The notes: generated from the letters alone by a model not told the origin. Shown: positions 1 to 8,914, counted from the first letter of the stretch. The stretch: DNA of 64,000 nt from an uncultured Clostridia bacterium (GCA_946555455.1 CAMNSU010000002.1:1-64000), one strand, 5' to 3'. Translations and numbers: made by a program.

Positions 1-353
1 AGCACATAGGCTATCCGATTCGGTATAGCCCAGCCCAATATCGCTAAAAGGGCGCCCACACCCACGCCCAATACTATCACGGTTGTAAAAATAGACTGTA
101 AGATTTCTTTGGTTGATTTTCGTCCTGTTTCAATGGAAAACAGCGTTGCACCGCCCATTCCGAGCAGCAGCCCGCAAGCGCTAATCACCATATATGCCGG
201 TATGGCAATGTTCAGCGCCGCAAGCCCTGCGTTTCCCACGCCGTTTGCAATGAAATAGGTATCCGCCAGCACATAGCAGGAAATCCCCAGCATACTGCAA
301 ATGCTCATAGAAACGTATCTCAAAAACGACCGCGCCAAATTTTGCTCCATCAT
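1..353 (-). CDS. MATE family efflux transporter, N-terminal part (runs off window)
   Basis: The first 117 codons of a membrane transporter read leftward off the window edge. The start is the ATG at 353-351 (two adjacent ATGs; 350 is also possible), a few bases after the ribosome site GGAAGGAG. Visible motifs are typical of the start of MATE (multidrug and toxin extrusion) proteins: YVLADTYFIANGVG after the first helix, then LAALNIAIP and a glycine-rich LLLGMGGATLFS helix. These are cation-coupled 12-helix exporters of the cytoplasmic membrane; the substrate cannot be inferred. The gene lies behind a leader with an intrinsic terminator, so it is probably controlled by attenuation. The rest of the protein is outside the window. 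Confidence 0.85.
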   Translation of the reverse strand, partial: MMEQNLARSFLRYVSMSICSMLGISCYVLADTYFIANGVGNAGLAALNIAIPAYMVISACGLLLGMGGATLFSIETGRKSTKEILQSIFTTVIVLGVGVGALLAILGWAIPNRIAYV

Positions 354-390
354 TTTTCTCTCCTTCCTATATTTTCCTCTTTTATGGATA

Positions 391-447
391 AAAAAAATCG
401 TCAGGCTTTACGTACCCCGACAGATACTTTCTGCCGCGCCTGACGAT
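391..447 (-). terminator. Intrinsic terminator / attenuator in the MATE leader
   Basis: On the minus strand the arms ATCGTCAGGC and GCCTGACGAT (397-406 with 438-447) form a perfect 10-bp stem around a 31-base loop, followed by eight T residues. It lies about 40 bases upstream of the MATE start and after the structured leader, where a riboswitch or leader-peptide expression platform would be expected. Confidence 0.7.
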
Positions 448-570
448 ACGATTTACAATATGCCTTTTTCGGGCACAGGCGGAACGAACGCAATACCGTT
501 CGCCTTCACCATGCCGAAATACGCACCTGCTGCCCGGCGGCAGCAGCGTGCAAAGGCTCTATTTTTTATG
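448..570 (-). promoter_or_regulatory. Structured leader RNA upstream of the MATE gene, class unknown
   Basis: Reading leftward, this leader can fold into several nested hairpins: GCAC-n-CTGCTGCC with GGCAGCAG-GTGC, then GGCGAACG with CGTTC..GCC inside a longer TTCGG/CCGAA stem, all closed by GCCTTT with AAAGGC. It ends just before the terminator at 391-447. It does not match the conserved cores I know for guanidine-I, yybP-ykoY, fluoride, FMN, TPP or c-di-GMP riboswitches. A 19-codon open frame (ATG at about 507, ending ..PPVPEKGIL-stop) also lies in it. A leader peptide with a proline stall motif is therefore an alternative, though its ribosome site is poor. Confidence 0.4.
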
Positions 571-652
571 TTTTTTTTGCGGTAACGGAAGCGGCTTTTA
601 GATAAACAGCTTGTCACAACTGTAACTCTGCCGCATTTTCTCCCATTTCATA

Positions 653-1408
653 TCAGGCATGTTCCACCGGATTGGTCAGCGTTCCAATGCCCTCAATTTC
701 AACAGAAATGATGTCCCCTGCGTGCATGGGACCAATACCGGACGGCGTTCCTGTTGTTATCACATCGCCCGGCAGCAGCGTCATTACAGAGGAGATATAA
801 CTCACCAGTTCCTGCACCGGAACCAAAAACATGGACGTATTCCCCTGCTGTCTCACCACGCCGTTTTGCAGCAGTTTCACTTCCACCTGATTGGGATTGA
901 TTTCATCGGTAATGATAGGACCAATCGGACAAAACGTATCAAACCCTTTGGCGCGCGTCCACTGTCCGTCTTTCTTTTGCAAATCCCGCGCCGTCACGTC
1001 ATTCAGACAGGTATAGCCTAAAATATATTCTTCCGCCTGTGCCGGCGTGATATTTTTTGCTTGTTTTTTCATCACCACCGCCAGTTCTGCCTCAAAATCC
1101 ACCTGTGCCGACTGGGGCGGCAATACAATTGCCTCTCCATGCCCTATCACTGCGCTGGCAGGTTTAAGAAACAGTACCGGGTCGGCATGTGTTTCCTCAC
1201 CCATTTCCTCAATATGCTGCCGATAGTTCAGCCCCACCGCTACCACTTTGGAGGGACGCGGCATACCTGTCATCTCTATTTGCTCGGGCGGTATCACTTC
1301 TCCCGTCCGCGTCCAACTGCCAAATGTCCCTTTCAAAAGCGCTGCGCCTTGCGGCTCCAACAACGCCGCAAAAGTTTCCCCGCGCCATTTCACAAACGTC
1401 ATACGCAT
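653..1408 (-). CDS. Fumarylacetoacetate hydrolase (FAH) family protein
   Basis: A 251-residue FAH-superfamily enzyme, likely a soluble hydrolase, decarboxylase or hydratase acting on 2-oxo acids or acylpyruvates. The core starts near residue 58 with VGLNYRQH. The metal-binding acidic residues sit in DFEAELAVV, followed by GYTCLNDVTARDLQ, KGFDTFCPIGP and the C-terminal GDVITTGTPSGIGP loop, all standard for the family. The length fits single-domain members such as E. coli YcgM. The ATG at 1408 follows GGAGG with 8-base spacing. It lies 24 bases after engB and is probably co-transcribed with lon and engB. The exact substrate is unknown. Confidence 0.87.
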   Translation of the reverse strand: MRMTFVKWRGETFAALLEPQGAALLKGTFGSWTRTGEVIPPEQIEMTGMPRPSKVVAVGLNYRQHIEEMGEETHADPVLFLKPASAVIGHGEAIVLPPQSAQVDFEAELAVVMKKQAKNITPAQAEEYILGYTCLNDVTARDLQKKDGQWTRAKGFDTFCPIGPIITDEINPNQVEVKLLQNGVVRQQGNTSMFLVPVQELVSYISSVMTLLPGDVITTGTPSGIGPMHAGDIISVEIEGIGTLTNPVEHA

Positions 1409-1432
1409 ATGTCCCGCCTCCTACCAATCTCT

Positions 1433-2038
1433 CTATTGCAGTTTCGGCATTTCCACGTCCATCAGGTCGCATATCAATTCCCATGCCTCTTGTCGCCCTT
1501 CGCCCGTCTGGCTGGAAAACGGCAGCAACACATCATCGTCCGTAAGCTGCAAGGTATCATAAATCAGTCCCAGATTTTCCTCCACCTGTTTTTTGGACAA
1601 TTTATCAATTTTTGTTGCCACAACCACAGCGAACCCATGCCGGTGACGAATCCATTGCAGCATTTGTATATCGTCCTTGGTCGGCTTGTGGCGGCTGTCC
1701 ACCAACAAAACAGTCTGCACTAACTGACGGCGCGTGTTGAGATATTCCTCCATCATATGTCCCCAACGCTGTTTTTCCTGTTTGGACACCGCGGCATAAC
1801 CATAGCCGGGCAAATCGACAATAAAAATTGTTTTGTCCAGATTATAAAAGTTAATCTGCGCTGTTTTTCCAGGTGTTGAACTGGTTCTTGCCAATTTTTT
1901 TCGTCCCACCATTTTGTTGATGAAAGACGATTTTCCCACGTTAGACCGTCCCGCAAACGCAATTTCCGGCATACCTGTCTGCGGGTACTGCGTTTTTTTT
2001 ACAGCAGAAACCGTAATATCAATATTATGCAAATTCAT
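1433..2038 (-). CDS. engB: Ribosome biogenesis GTP-binding protein EngB/YsxC
   Basis: A 201-residue essential-type GTPase that helps assemble the large ribosomal subunit. G1 is GRSNVGKSSFIN (near residue 30), G3 is DLPGYG (near 75), G4 is TKIDKL (near 145) and G5 is in LPFSSQTGEG. Length and motif spacing match EngB/YsxC. The ATG follows AGAGGA. It lies 19 bases downstream of lon, the usual lon-engB pairing in Firmicutes, which supports the call. Confidence 0.96.
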   Translation of the reverse strand: MNLHNIDITVSAVKKTQYPQTGMPEIAFAGRSNVGKSSFINKMVGRKKLARTSSTPGKTAQINFYNLDKTIFIVDLPGYGYAAVSKQEKQRWGHMMEEYLNTRRQLVQTVLLVDSRHKPTKDDIQMLQWIRHRHGFAVVVATKIDKLSKKQVEENLGLIYDTLQLTDDDVLLPFSSQTGEGRQEAWELICDLMDVEMPKLQ

Positions 2039-2057
2039 CAGAAGTCCTCTTTCCCGT

Positions 2058-4466
2058 TTAAATTTCGTCCATCATCACAGCGCCCTGTCCCGGCACTTTA
2101 GAAATGATGGGCAGTTCCGGCTGGTCTTTTTCCACATGTCGTTTCGTGCGGTAGGACGCTTTTTGGAACACTTGCGCCGTCACTTCGTCCATCGTTTCCA
2201 CCGGAATAAATTTCACGTTTTGTTTCACAATCTCCGGCAAATCCGGTAAATCTTTCATATTCCCCTTTGGAATTACCACCGTCTTTTTCCCCGCCTGATA
2301 TGCCGCCATGGATTTTTCTTTCAATCCGCCAATGGGCAGCACCCGTCCGCGAATGGTCACTTCGCCCGTCATGGCAACGCCGCTTTTCAGCGGTCGGTTC
2401 TGCAAAGCAGAAATCAATGCAGACGCAATGGTAATACCGGCAGAAGGGCCGTCCTTAGGCGTCGCCCCTTCCGGCACATGGATATGAATATCCTTTGTCC
2501 TATAAAATGCGCTGTCAATTTGCAGTTCTTCCGCGCGCGAACGGATATAACTAATCGCAGCAAGCGCCGATTCTTTCATCACGTCGCCAAGCTGTCCCGT
2601 CAGTTCCACCTTGCCGCTGCCGTCCATGACATTTGCTTCAATACTCAACGTATCGCCGCCTACAGCCGTCCACGCCAGTCCACATGCAACGCCCGCTACA
2701 CCGTCCGTCTCCTGCACTTCTCTCTCATATTTATGTTTCCCCAGCAATTTTTCCAAATTCCGCCCTGACACTTTAACACTTTTTTGTTTCCCTTCCAACA
2801 ACATCTTTGCACTTTTGCGGCAAAGCGATTGAATCGTCCGTTCCAGTTCACGCACGCCCGCTTCCCGCGTGTAGTATTCAATGATTTCCTCCACAGCAGA
2901 CGCTTCAATTTTGAGCTCGGATTTCTTCATACCGCACGCTTCCATGCTTTTGGGCAGCAAATAGCGCAAAGCTATTTGCAATTTTTCCGCTTCGGTATAA
3001 CTTGTCAGTTCAATCACTTCCATGCGGTCTAAAAGCGGTCGCGGAACCGTTTCCAGCGTGTTTGCCGTCATCAGGAACATCACATCAGACAAATCAAACG
3101 GCAGTTCCACATAGTGGTCTTTAAATTGATAGTTCTGCTCCGCATCCAGCACTTCCAGCATAGCGGCGGCAGGGTCGCCCCTGAAATCATTCGACATTTT
3201 ATCAATCTCGTCCAACAGAATCAATGGGTTTTTTGTTCCCGCCTGCTTGACAGCGCTGATAATACGTCCCGGCATGGCGCCGATATAGGTTTTTCGGTGC
3301 CCGCGAATTTCCGCCTCGTCCCGCACGCCGCCCAAGGAAACGCGTACATAATTGCGCCCCACAGCGCGAGCAATAGATTTAGCAATGGAGGTTTTCCCCA
3401 CGCCCGGCGGTCCCACCAGACACAAAATAGAACCTTTTCCTTTGCCTGACAATGCTTTCACTGCCAAGTGTTCCAAAATTCTCTCTTTCACGTCCTCCAG
3501 ACCATAGTGGTCTGCTTCCAGCACCGTTTTCGCCTGCGCTAAATCCAGATTTTCTTCCGTTTTTTCCTGCCACGGCAGCGCTAAAACCAAATCCAGATAA
3601 TTTTTAATCACACCTGATTCCGGCGTCATTGCCGGCATTTTTTTCAGCCGCTGCACTTCCTGTGTCAGTTTTTCCCGTACCTGCTCCGTAAACTCCAGCG
3701 CGCTGATTTTGGCTTCATATTCTTTGATTTCCGGCTGGTTGCCTTCCCCGAGTTCTTCCTCAATGACTTTGAGTTGTTCGCGCAGATAATATTCCTTTTG
3801 ATTCTTTTCAATCTGCTCTTTCACTCTGCTACGGATTTTGCTGTCCAACTGTGCAATTTCCAGTTCTTTATTCAGAATCACAAGCAGACATTCCATCCGC
3901 TCCTGCACATCAACGCTTTCCAAAACCGCCTGTTTATCCTCCGGCTGCAGCATAATATTTGCCGCCATCACATCTACCATCTGCCCAGGGTCTCGAATGG
4001 CTAAAATAGAAGCGACTGTTTCCGGCTGGAATTTTCCCGACAACTCGAAATTCTGTTCAAACACCCGCGTAAGATTACGTACCAATGCCTGATATTCCAC
4101 CTCGTCCATTCGCGCCCGGGACGGTAAAAATTCGTGGATATTCGCTGCCATGTAGCCATCTGTTTCTTCAATATGTTCCAACGACGCGCGGCTGATGCCC
4201 TCCACCAGTACGCGGACTACGTGTTCTTCACTTTTGACAATCTGTTTCACTTTTGCAATCGTTCCGATTTTTCCCAAATCCTCAAAATCCGGTTCTTCTA
4301 TCTGCTGATCCATCTGCAATGTTAAAAACACCAGTTGGTCTTCCACCATGGCTTTTTCCAGCGCTTTTATGGATTTTGGACGTCCTACATCAAAATGCAA
4401 GACCATGTATGGGAACACCACCAATCCCCGCAGGGGTATCAGCGGCAGTTGTTTCATCTGTTCCAT
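2058..4466 (-). CDS. lon: ATP-dependent endopeptidase La (Lon)
   Basis: An 802-residue cytoplasmic quality-control protease of normal full length. The N-terminal substrate-binding domain begins [16 protein letters not shown] coiled middle region precedes the AAA+ module with Walker [10 protein letters not shown] (about 350) and Walker [10 protein letters not shown]. The C-terminal S16 protease has the catalytic serine in [11 protein letters not shown] (about 675) and the catalytic lysine in [10 protein letters not shown] (about 715), forming the Ser-Lys dyad. It is first in a lon-engB-FAH transcription unit with a good promoter at 4513-4541. Either M1 or M4 could be the true start; GGAAGG lies 12 bases before M1. 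Confidence 0.97.
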   Translation of the reverse strand: MEQMKQLPLIPLRGLVVFPYMVLHFDVGRPKSIKALEKAMVEDQLVFLTLQMDQQIEEPDFEDLGKIGTIAKVKQIVKSEEHVVRVLVEGISRASLEHIEETDGYMAANIHEFLPSRARMDEVEYQALVRNLTRVFEQNFELSGKFQPETVASILAIRDPGQMVDVMAANIMLQPEDKQAVLESVDVQERMECLLVILNKELEIAQLDSKIRSRVKEQIEKNQKEYYLREQLKVIEEELGEGNQPEIKEYEAKISALEFTEQVREKLTQEVQRLKKMPAMTPESGVIKNYLDLVLALPWQEKTEENLDLAQAKTVLEADHYGLEDVKERILEHLAVKALSGKGKGSILCLVGPPGVGKTSIAKSIARAVGRNYVRVSLGGVRDEAEIRGHRKTYIGAMPGRIISAVKQAGTKNPLILLDEIDKMSNDFRGDPAAAMLEVLDAEQNYQFKDHYVELPFDLSDVMFLMTANTLETVPRPLLDRMEVIELTSYTEAEKLQIALRYLLPKSMEACGMKKSELKIEASAVEEIIEYYTREAGVRELERTIQSLCRKSAKMLLEGKQKSVKVSGRNLEKLLGKHKYEREVQETDGVAGVACGLAWTAVGGDTLSIEANVMDGSGKVELTGQLGDVMKESALAAISYIRSRAEELQIDSAFYRTKDIHIHVPEGATPKDGPSAGITIASALISALQNRPLKSGVAMTGEVTIRGRVLPIGGLKEKSMAAYQAGKKTVVIPKGNMKDLPDLPEIVKQNVKFIPVETMDEVTAQVFQKASYRTKRHVEKDQPELPIISKVPGQGAVMMDEI

Positions 4467-4512
4467 GTTCTATTTCATCCTTCCACGCCAAAAGGGTTCT
4501 TGGCATATCCCT

Positions 4513-4541
4513 ATTATACACGTTTCTTTCCCACAATTCAA
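4513..4541 (-). promoter_or_regulatory. Sigma-A-type promoter for lon
   Basis: On the minus strand, -35 TTGAAT (4541-4536) and -10 TATAAT (4518-4513) are separated by 17 bases and lie about 50 bases before the lon start. No CIRCE or CtsR-like repeat was recognised beside it. A short GCCAA/TTGGC hairpin lies in the leader. Confidence 0.75.
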
Positions 4542-4615
4542 GCCTTTTTCCCCGTATTCCAGTCATTACATAATCCAGCAAAAAGGAACAATTCAGCCGC
4601 ATTCTGCCCCATCTC

Positions 4616-5863
4616 TCAGCGTATTTGCCCGTCCCCTGAAATGACGTATTTCACGCTGGTTAACGCTTCTAACCCCATGGGACCGCGCGCATGCATTTTT
4701 TGTGTGCTGATACCGATTTCCGCACCGAATCCAAATTCAAATCCATCAGTAAACCGTGTTGACGCATTGACATAAACTGCCGCCGCATCCACTTCCTGCT
4801 GGAACCGACGGGCGTTGGTGTAGTTTTCTGTCACAATCGCTTCCGAATGCCCGCTGCTGTACCGCCTGATATGTTCCATGGCTTCCTCCAGACTATCCAC
4901 TACTTTAACTGCCAGAATGAAGTCCAAAAATTCTGTCGCATAATCTGCTTCCTCCGCTGCCCGAATCGCCGGCAGAATCTCCCGCGTCCGCGCACAGCCG
5001 CGCAGTTCCACATGATATGGTTCCATTCCTGCCGCCATACGCGGCAAAAATGCCGCCGCCACATCTTTGTGTACCAACAACGTTTCCATTGCATTGCAAA
5101 CACCCGGACGGCTGCATTTCGCATTGACAGCAATTGCCACTGCTTTTTCCAAATCCGCCCACTTATCCACATAGGTATGGCAGTTGCCGACGCCTGTTTC
5201 AATGACCGGTACCGTCGATTCTTTCACAACCGTTTGAATCAAACCGGCGCCGCCGCGCGGTATCAATAAATCTATGTAATCGTTTAGCTTCATTAACTCT
5301 TTTGCCGTTTCTCTGGAGGTATCCTCCACAATTTGCAGTGTTCCCTCCGGCAGTCCTGCCCGCTGAATTGCCTGCGACAGCACTTTCACAATGCATAAAT
5401 TAGAACGCAGCGCCTCTTTGCCGCCGCGCAAAATAACCGCGTTAGAGGTTTTCAGGCACAGCGCCGCCGCGTCTGCCGTGACATTGGGACGCGCTTCATA
5501 GATAATCCCAATAACGCCGACCGGCACCCGTTTTTTACCGATTTCCAGTCCATTGGGACGCACCGTCATATGTACTGTTTCCCCAATGGGATCCTCCAAA
5601 TCCCTGATTTGCAAAATTCCCTCCTGCATGGAGGCGATTCGCTCCGGTGTTAACGTCAACCGGTCTAGCAGTGCGCCGCTGATTCCTTTTTCTTTTGCCG
5701 CTTCCAAGTCCATTTGGTTCGCTGCCAAAATTTCTGCCATCTGTTCCTGCAGCGCCTGCGCCATATTCCCCAGCGCTGTGTTTTTGATATCCGCGCCTGC
5801 ACACATCAACGCTTTGCTTGCTTGTTTTGCCTGTTTTCCTTTATATTCCAACTCTTGGTTCAT
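4616..5863 (-). CDS. proA: Gamma-glutamyl phosphate reductase
   Basis: A 415-residue NADPH-dependent reductase that converts gamma-glutamyl phosphate to glutamate 5-semialdehyde in proline synthesis. It belongs to the aldehyde dehydrogenase superfamily. Visible signatures are GVIGIIYEARPNVT (about 117), VILRGGKEA, DLLIPRGGAGLI, the catalytic-cysteine region VNAKCSRPGVCNAMETLLVH, and C-terminal GPMGLEALTSVKYV. The length is standard. It has its own promoter and an AGGAGG ribosome site. The partner kinase gene proB is not adjacent in this window, so it must lie elsewhere or the enzyme is used differently. Confidence 0.96.
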   Translation of the reverse strand: MNQELEYKGKQAKQASKALMCAGADIKNTALGNMAQALQEQMAEILAANQMDLEAAKEKGISGALLDRLTLTPERIASMQEGILQIRDLEDPIGETVHMTVRPNGLEIGKKRVPVGVIGIIYEARPNVTADAAALCLKTSNAVILRGGKEALRSNLCIVKVLSQAIQRAGLPEGTLQIVEDTSRETAKELMKLNDYIDLLIPRGGAGLIQTVVKESTVPVIETGVGNCHTYVDKWADLEKAVAIAVNAKCSRPGVCNAMETLLVHKDVAAAFLPRMAAGMEPYHVELRGCARTREILPAIRAAEEADYATEFLDFILAVKVVDSLEEAMEHIRRYSSGHSEAIVTENYTNARRFQQEVDAAAVYVNASTRFTDGFEFGFGAEIGISTQKMHARGPMGLEALTSVKYVISGDGQIR

Positions 5864-5910
5864 AACTGTTCCTCCTGTCTCATTTGAGGTTTCACACTTC
5901 TTTTCTCTCT

Positions 5911-5939
5911 ATTGTATCATGAATTATCCTCTATTTCAA
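5911..5939 (-). promoter_or_regulatory. Sigma-A-type promoter for proA
   Basis: Minus strand: -35 TTGAAA (5939-5934), 17-base spacer, -10 TACAAT (5916-5911), about 48 bases before the proA start codon. Confidence 0.7.
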
Positions 5940-5992
5940 TAGTAGATATGCCCTAAAGTTCAATTTGTTTTAATTCCGTCTGCGTTTTGGGC

Positions 5993-6027
5993 AAACAAAA
6001 AACTGCCGCTGGCACAGTCCGGCAGTT
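5993..6027 (-). terminator. Second intrinsic terminator-like hairpin upstream of proA
   Basis: Arms 6001-6008 and 6020-6027 (AACTGCCG / CGGCAGTT) give an 8-bp stem. On the minus strand it is followed by TTTTTTG. It lies between the asparagine-rich gene's own terminator and the proA promoter, so it may be a back-up terminator insulating proA. Confidence 0.55.
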
Positions 6028-6096
6028 ATTGCTTCATTGCATTTGCGAGACAGACGCATCTATATGCCCCTCCCCTATATTTTCGTACTAAAAACA

Positions 6097-6147
6097 GCAA
6101 AACGCCCTGTCAGAAAAGGAACTACCTTTCCTAACAGGGCGTTTTGC
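6097..6147 (-). terminator. Terminator of the asparagine-rich peptide gene
   Basis: A long stem (AAAACGCCCTGT with ACAGGGCGTTTT), with an inner AAAGG/CCTTT pairing, lies just after the stop codon of the 50-residue gene. It is followed on the minus strand by T-rich sequence. Confidence 0.75.
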
Positions 6148-6162
6148 GTGAAAAACAAAAAC

Positions 6163-6315
6163 TTATTTCTGGTCACAGAAATTGTTGTTGTTATTGTTGT
6201 TGTTTGAATTCTGGTTGTTATTGTTGTTATTCTGGTTCTGATTGTTGTTGTTTGAGAAGTTGTTGTTGTTATTATTGTTGCTGTTGTTGTTGCGATTGTT
6301 ATTGTTGTTTTTCAT
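6163..6315 (-). CDS. Asparagine-rich 50-residue peptide
   Basis: A short reading frame of which 35 of 50 residues are asparagine, in blocks of 3-8 broken by S, Q, F and R, ending in FCDQK with one cysteine. The start is ATG 6315, seven bases after GGAGGTG; the overlapping ATG at 6320 hits a stop after two codons. A clean terminator follows at once. Asn codons alternate AAC and AAT, so this is not a pure trinucleotide repeat, which argues for selection on the protein. Its function is unknown. The possible sporulation-type promoter upstream suggests a spore-coat or surface peptide, which is inference. Confidence 0.6.
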   Translation of the reverse strand: MKNNNNNRNNNSNNNNNNNFSNNNNQNQNNNNNNQNSNNNNNNNNFCDQK

Positions 6316-6346
6316 TCCATTTCACCTCCAAACATTTAGTCTGGAA

Positions 6347-6377
6347 ATAGTATGGCAAAAAAACAACGAAACTATAC
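6347..6377 (-). promoter_or_regulatory. Possible sigma-E/sigma-K-type promoter for the Asn-rich gene
   Basis: On the minus strand CATACTAT (6354-6347) resembles the -10 CATA-type element of the mother-cell sporulation sigma factors. GTATAGT lies 16 bases upstream (6377-6371) as a weak -35 candidate. No sigma-A -35 element is evident. The promoter class is a guess from short motifs. Bases 6378-6559 hold only AT-rich sequence with nothing else recognised. Confidence 0.3.
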
Positions 6378-6559
6378 ATAACACAATGTTTTTGCCGCAT
6401 AAAATTTTTTATAAAAAATTTAATCCGCTTTTTCAGTTAAATATTTTTCTATATACCGTTATTATTCCTTTTTTATAATCAACTATTTTTTCACCGCTTC
6501 AGCGTTGAGATAGTTCCCTTTGTTTCTGCTGTACAACGGTTCTTAGGTGTCTTGTTCTA

Positions 6560-7423
6560 TCATTTTTCCGTCATCTCTTGCTCCTGCCATTCTGATTCCA
6601 TCAGCCGCCTGTAATGGGTAGGCGCTATGCCTTTTTCACGTTTAAATGCCGTTGTAAAATAATTCTGTGTTGCATAGGACAACATGTCGCTGATTTCCTG
6701 CATGGAATATCCCAGCCGTATCAAATTTTCCGCTTCCGCGATTTTCAGACGGTTAAAATAGCGAATCACACCTTCCCCTGCATATTGATGAAATACTTTT
6801 TTCAAGTTGCTCACGCTGGTGTGGCAATGCGCTGCAATTTCTTCCACACTCAGTCGCTGTGTCACCTGCGCTTTTAGATATTCCGCCGCACTGCGGTATA
6901 ATTTTGCGCCGGCAGCAAAGCTGCGCTGCGGTTTTTGCCGCCCTGCACGCACAAAAAATTGCAAGAACAATTCTAAATACAATCGCATCATTTGCAGGGC
7001 ACGTTGGTCCGGCTCTCCCGCACGCCGGTAATATCCATCATAAATTTTTTCCGCTTCATGCGCTGCCGCTTCCAGTAACATGCGCTGTTGCTGCGGCACC
7101 TCAAAAATGCCTCTCTCCAGCAATTCCATATCCATTCCGTTTGCCTCAAACGCCGTAACAATCAGCCGCGGCGACGTCCCTGCCTCTGCCCAGAGCCGGT
7201 GAAACTCCATGGGTTTATGAAAAATGACTTGATGCGCCCCCAATTCCAATACCCTTTCTTCCGCCGTAACACCGATTCTGCCTTCTGCCACATAAACCAA
7301 TTCCCAAAACGGATGCATCTCTCCATCAAAAAAATATTCCGGCGGATATGTTTGTCGAAAACAAGATGCGAACGCTTCTACACTCAAATTAGACGCTATT
7401 CGCAGCAATTCATAATTTTTCAT
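6560..7423 (-). CDS. AraC family transcriptional regulator (cupin sensor + HTH)
   Basis: A 287-residue regulator. The N-terminal half looks like an AraC-type cupin, with HPFWELVYVAEGR (about 38) and HQVIFHKPMEFHRL (about 68). The C-terminal third carries the paired helix-turn-helix: LSVEEIAAHCHTSVSNLKKVFHQ then GYSMQEISDMLSYATQNYFTTAFKREKGIAPTHYR. It is transcribed away from the Gfo/Idh oxidoreductase gene, separated by 136 AT-rich bases. Control of that gene, probably in response to a sugar or sugar acid, is the natural inference. The ATG follows GGGTGGGA. Confidence 0.88.
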   Translation of the reverse strand: MKNYELLRIASNLSVEAFASCFRQTYPPEYFFDGEMHPFWELVYVAEGRIGVTAEERVLELGAHQVIFHKPMEFHRLWAEAGTSPRLIVTAFEANGMDMELLERGIFEVPQQQRMLLEAAAHEAEKIYDGYYRRAGEPDQRALQMMRLYLELFLQFFVRAGRQKPQRSFAAGAKLYRSAAEYLKAQVTQRLSVEEIAAHCHTSVSNLKKVFHQYAGEGVIRYFNRLKIAEAENLIRLGYSMQEISDMLSYATQNYFTTAFKREKGIAPTHYRRLMESEWQEQEMTEK

Positions 7424-7478
7424 ATTCCCACCCTTTTCGTCAGTAGCTAATTTTATAAATATTAGGTCTAATTTTCTA

Positions 7479-7507
7479 TTGTTTTTTATTATTGTCTATG
7501 ATATTAT
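7479..7507 (+). promoter_or_regulatory. Likely promoter of the Gfo/Idh oxidoreductase gene
   Basis: TTGTTT (7479-7484), 17-base spacer, TATTAT (7502-7507), about 50 bases before the start codon. The weak -35 is what one expects of an AraC-activated promoter. No clear operator repeat was identified. Confidence 0.45.
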
Positions 7508-7559
7508 CAGTATATCAAATTTGCGGCACATTGTAAAGTGCAAAGAAAGGTGAGGTTTT

Positions 7560-8816
7560 ATGAATCCCATTACAGCAGTTGTCATTGGCGCAGGCGGACG
7601 CGGACGCGTCTATGCAAACTATGCGCTCAACTATCCGCAGGATTTAAAAATTGTAGGTATCGCAGAGCCTAACGAACAGCGTCGCGAGACCATGCGCAAA
7701 GAACATAATGTTCCGGTCGAAAATTGTTTCAGCAGCTACGAAGAACTGTTTGCACGTCCTAAATTCGCCGATGCAGCATTTATCTGCACGCAGGACAAAA
7801 TGCATATTGTGCCTTCACTCAAGGCGATGGAACTCGGTTATCATTTGTTGCTGGAAAAACCTGTTTCTCCTTCTGCGAAAGAATGCTTTGAACTGGCGGA
7901 AGCGGCGAAAAAATATGACCGTCATGTGTTAGTTTGCCATGTACTGCGCTATACGGCACTATTCAAAAAAATTAAGGCGTTGCTAAACGATGGTGCAATC
8001 GGAGATATTGTTTCCATGCTGCACTGTGAAAATGTCGGACATATCCATCAAGCGCACAGTTTTGTACGTGGCAACTGGCGCAACACAGAGGAAAGCAGTC
8101 CCATGATTTTAGCAAAATGCTGCCATGATATGGATTTGCTTTACTGGCTGATAGGCAGCCGCTGCAAAAGTATCTCCTCCTTTGGCGATTTGACTTACTT
8201 TAAAGAATCAAATGCACCAGAAGGCGCGCCGGAGCGCTGTCTGGACGGCTGTCCGCACAGCGATACCTGTCCCTATTATGCACCGCATGTATATATTAAC
8301 GGTCCGTATTCTTGGATGCGTGATGCAGCATGCAGCAGCGTATGCAGCAATCCTACACCGGAGCAAGTCATCGAAATTTTAAAAACCAGCCCCTATGGAC
8401 GCTGCGTATTCCGCTGTGACAATGACGTTGTAGACCATCAGGTTGCTAATCTCAGTTTCGAGAATGGTACGACCGTGACCTTCAGCATGTGTGCCTTTAC
8501 CGAACAAATTGACCGCACGCTGAAAATCATGGGAACAAAAGGCGAACTGCGTGCAAATGACGATACCATTGAAATCCGTGATTTCATAACGGGCTCCCGC
8601 ACGTTTTATCATCCCAAAGCATTAGAAAGCGGTCACGGCGGCGGCGATACCGGCATTATGCTTGATTTTGTACGCCTGCTGCGCGGCGAAACAACATCCA
8701 CTTCTCTGACGGACATTTCCGTCTCTGCCGAAAGCCATGCGCTTGCATTCGCGGCAGAAGCTTCCCGCCTGAGCGGCAAAACGGTTGACATGGACGCTTG
8801 GCGTGCTTCCTTATAA
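7560..8816 (+). CDS. Gfo/Idh/MocA family oxidoreductase with cysteine-rich insert
   Basis: A 418-residue NAD(P)-dependent dehydrogenase of the Gfo/Idh/MocA superfamily, acting on a sugar, inositol or derivative. The Rossmann motif GAGGRGRVYANYA is at residues 9-21, the catalytic-lysine motif EKPVSPSAKE near 101, and HDMDLLYWLIG marks the active-site helix near 180. Between about 220 and 270 is an insert with C-x3-C-x5-C (RCLDGCPHSDTCPYY) and then CSSVC, absent from the classic glucose-fructose oxidoreductase fold, which could bind a metal. The start ATG follows AGGTGAGG. It is probably under the divergent AraC regulator. Confidence 0.87.
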   Translation: MNPITAVVIGAGGRGRVYANYALNYPQDLKIVGIAEPNEQRRETMRKEHNVPVENCFSSYEELFARPKFADAAFICTQDKMHIVPSLKAMELGYHLLLEKPVSPSAKECFELAEAAKKYDRHVLVCHVLRYTALFKKIKALLNDGAIGDIVSMLHCENVGHIHQAHSFVRGNWRNTEESSPMILAKCCHDMDLLYWLIGSRCKSISSFGDLTYFKESNAPEGAPERCLDGCPHSDTCPYYAPHVYINGPYSWMRDAACSSVCSNPTPEQVIEILKTSPYGRCVFRCDNDVVDHQVANLSFENGTTVTFSMCAFTEQIDRTLKIMGTKGELRANDDTIEIRDFITGSRTFYHPKALESGHGGGDTGIMLDFVRLLRGETTSTSLTDISVSAESHALAFAAEASRLSGKTVDMDAWRASL

Positions 8817-8914
8817 ATAACAAGAATATCGTTCGTTATCATCCGCTGGCACATTTATGGTTTGTGCATAGGACAGTATTTGCTAACCATTTAGAGACAG
8901 TACTGAATACTATC

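Noticed and set aside
1061-1723. 220-codon plus-strand frame spanning the FAH and engB genes
   Set aside because: Both genes on the other strand show full conserved motifs; this frame shows none.
5970-6059. 29-residue minus-strand frame preceded by a GGGGAGGGG-like site
   Set aside because: An intrinsic terminator hairpin lies inside the frame, so full translation is unlikely; no conserved features.
6144-6350. Cysteine/leucine-rich frames on the plus strand
   Set aside because: They are the reverse reading of the asparagine-rich gene, which alone has a ribosome site and terminator.
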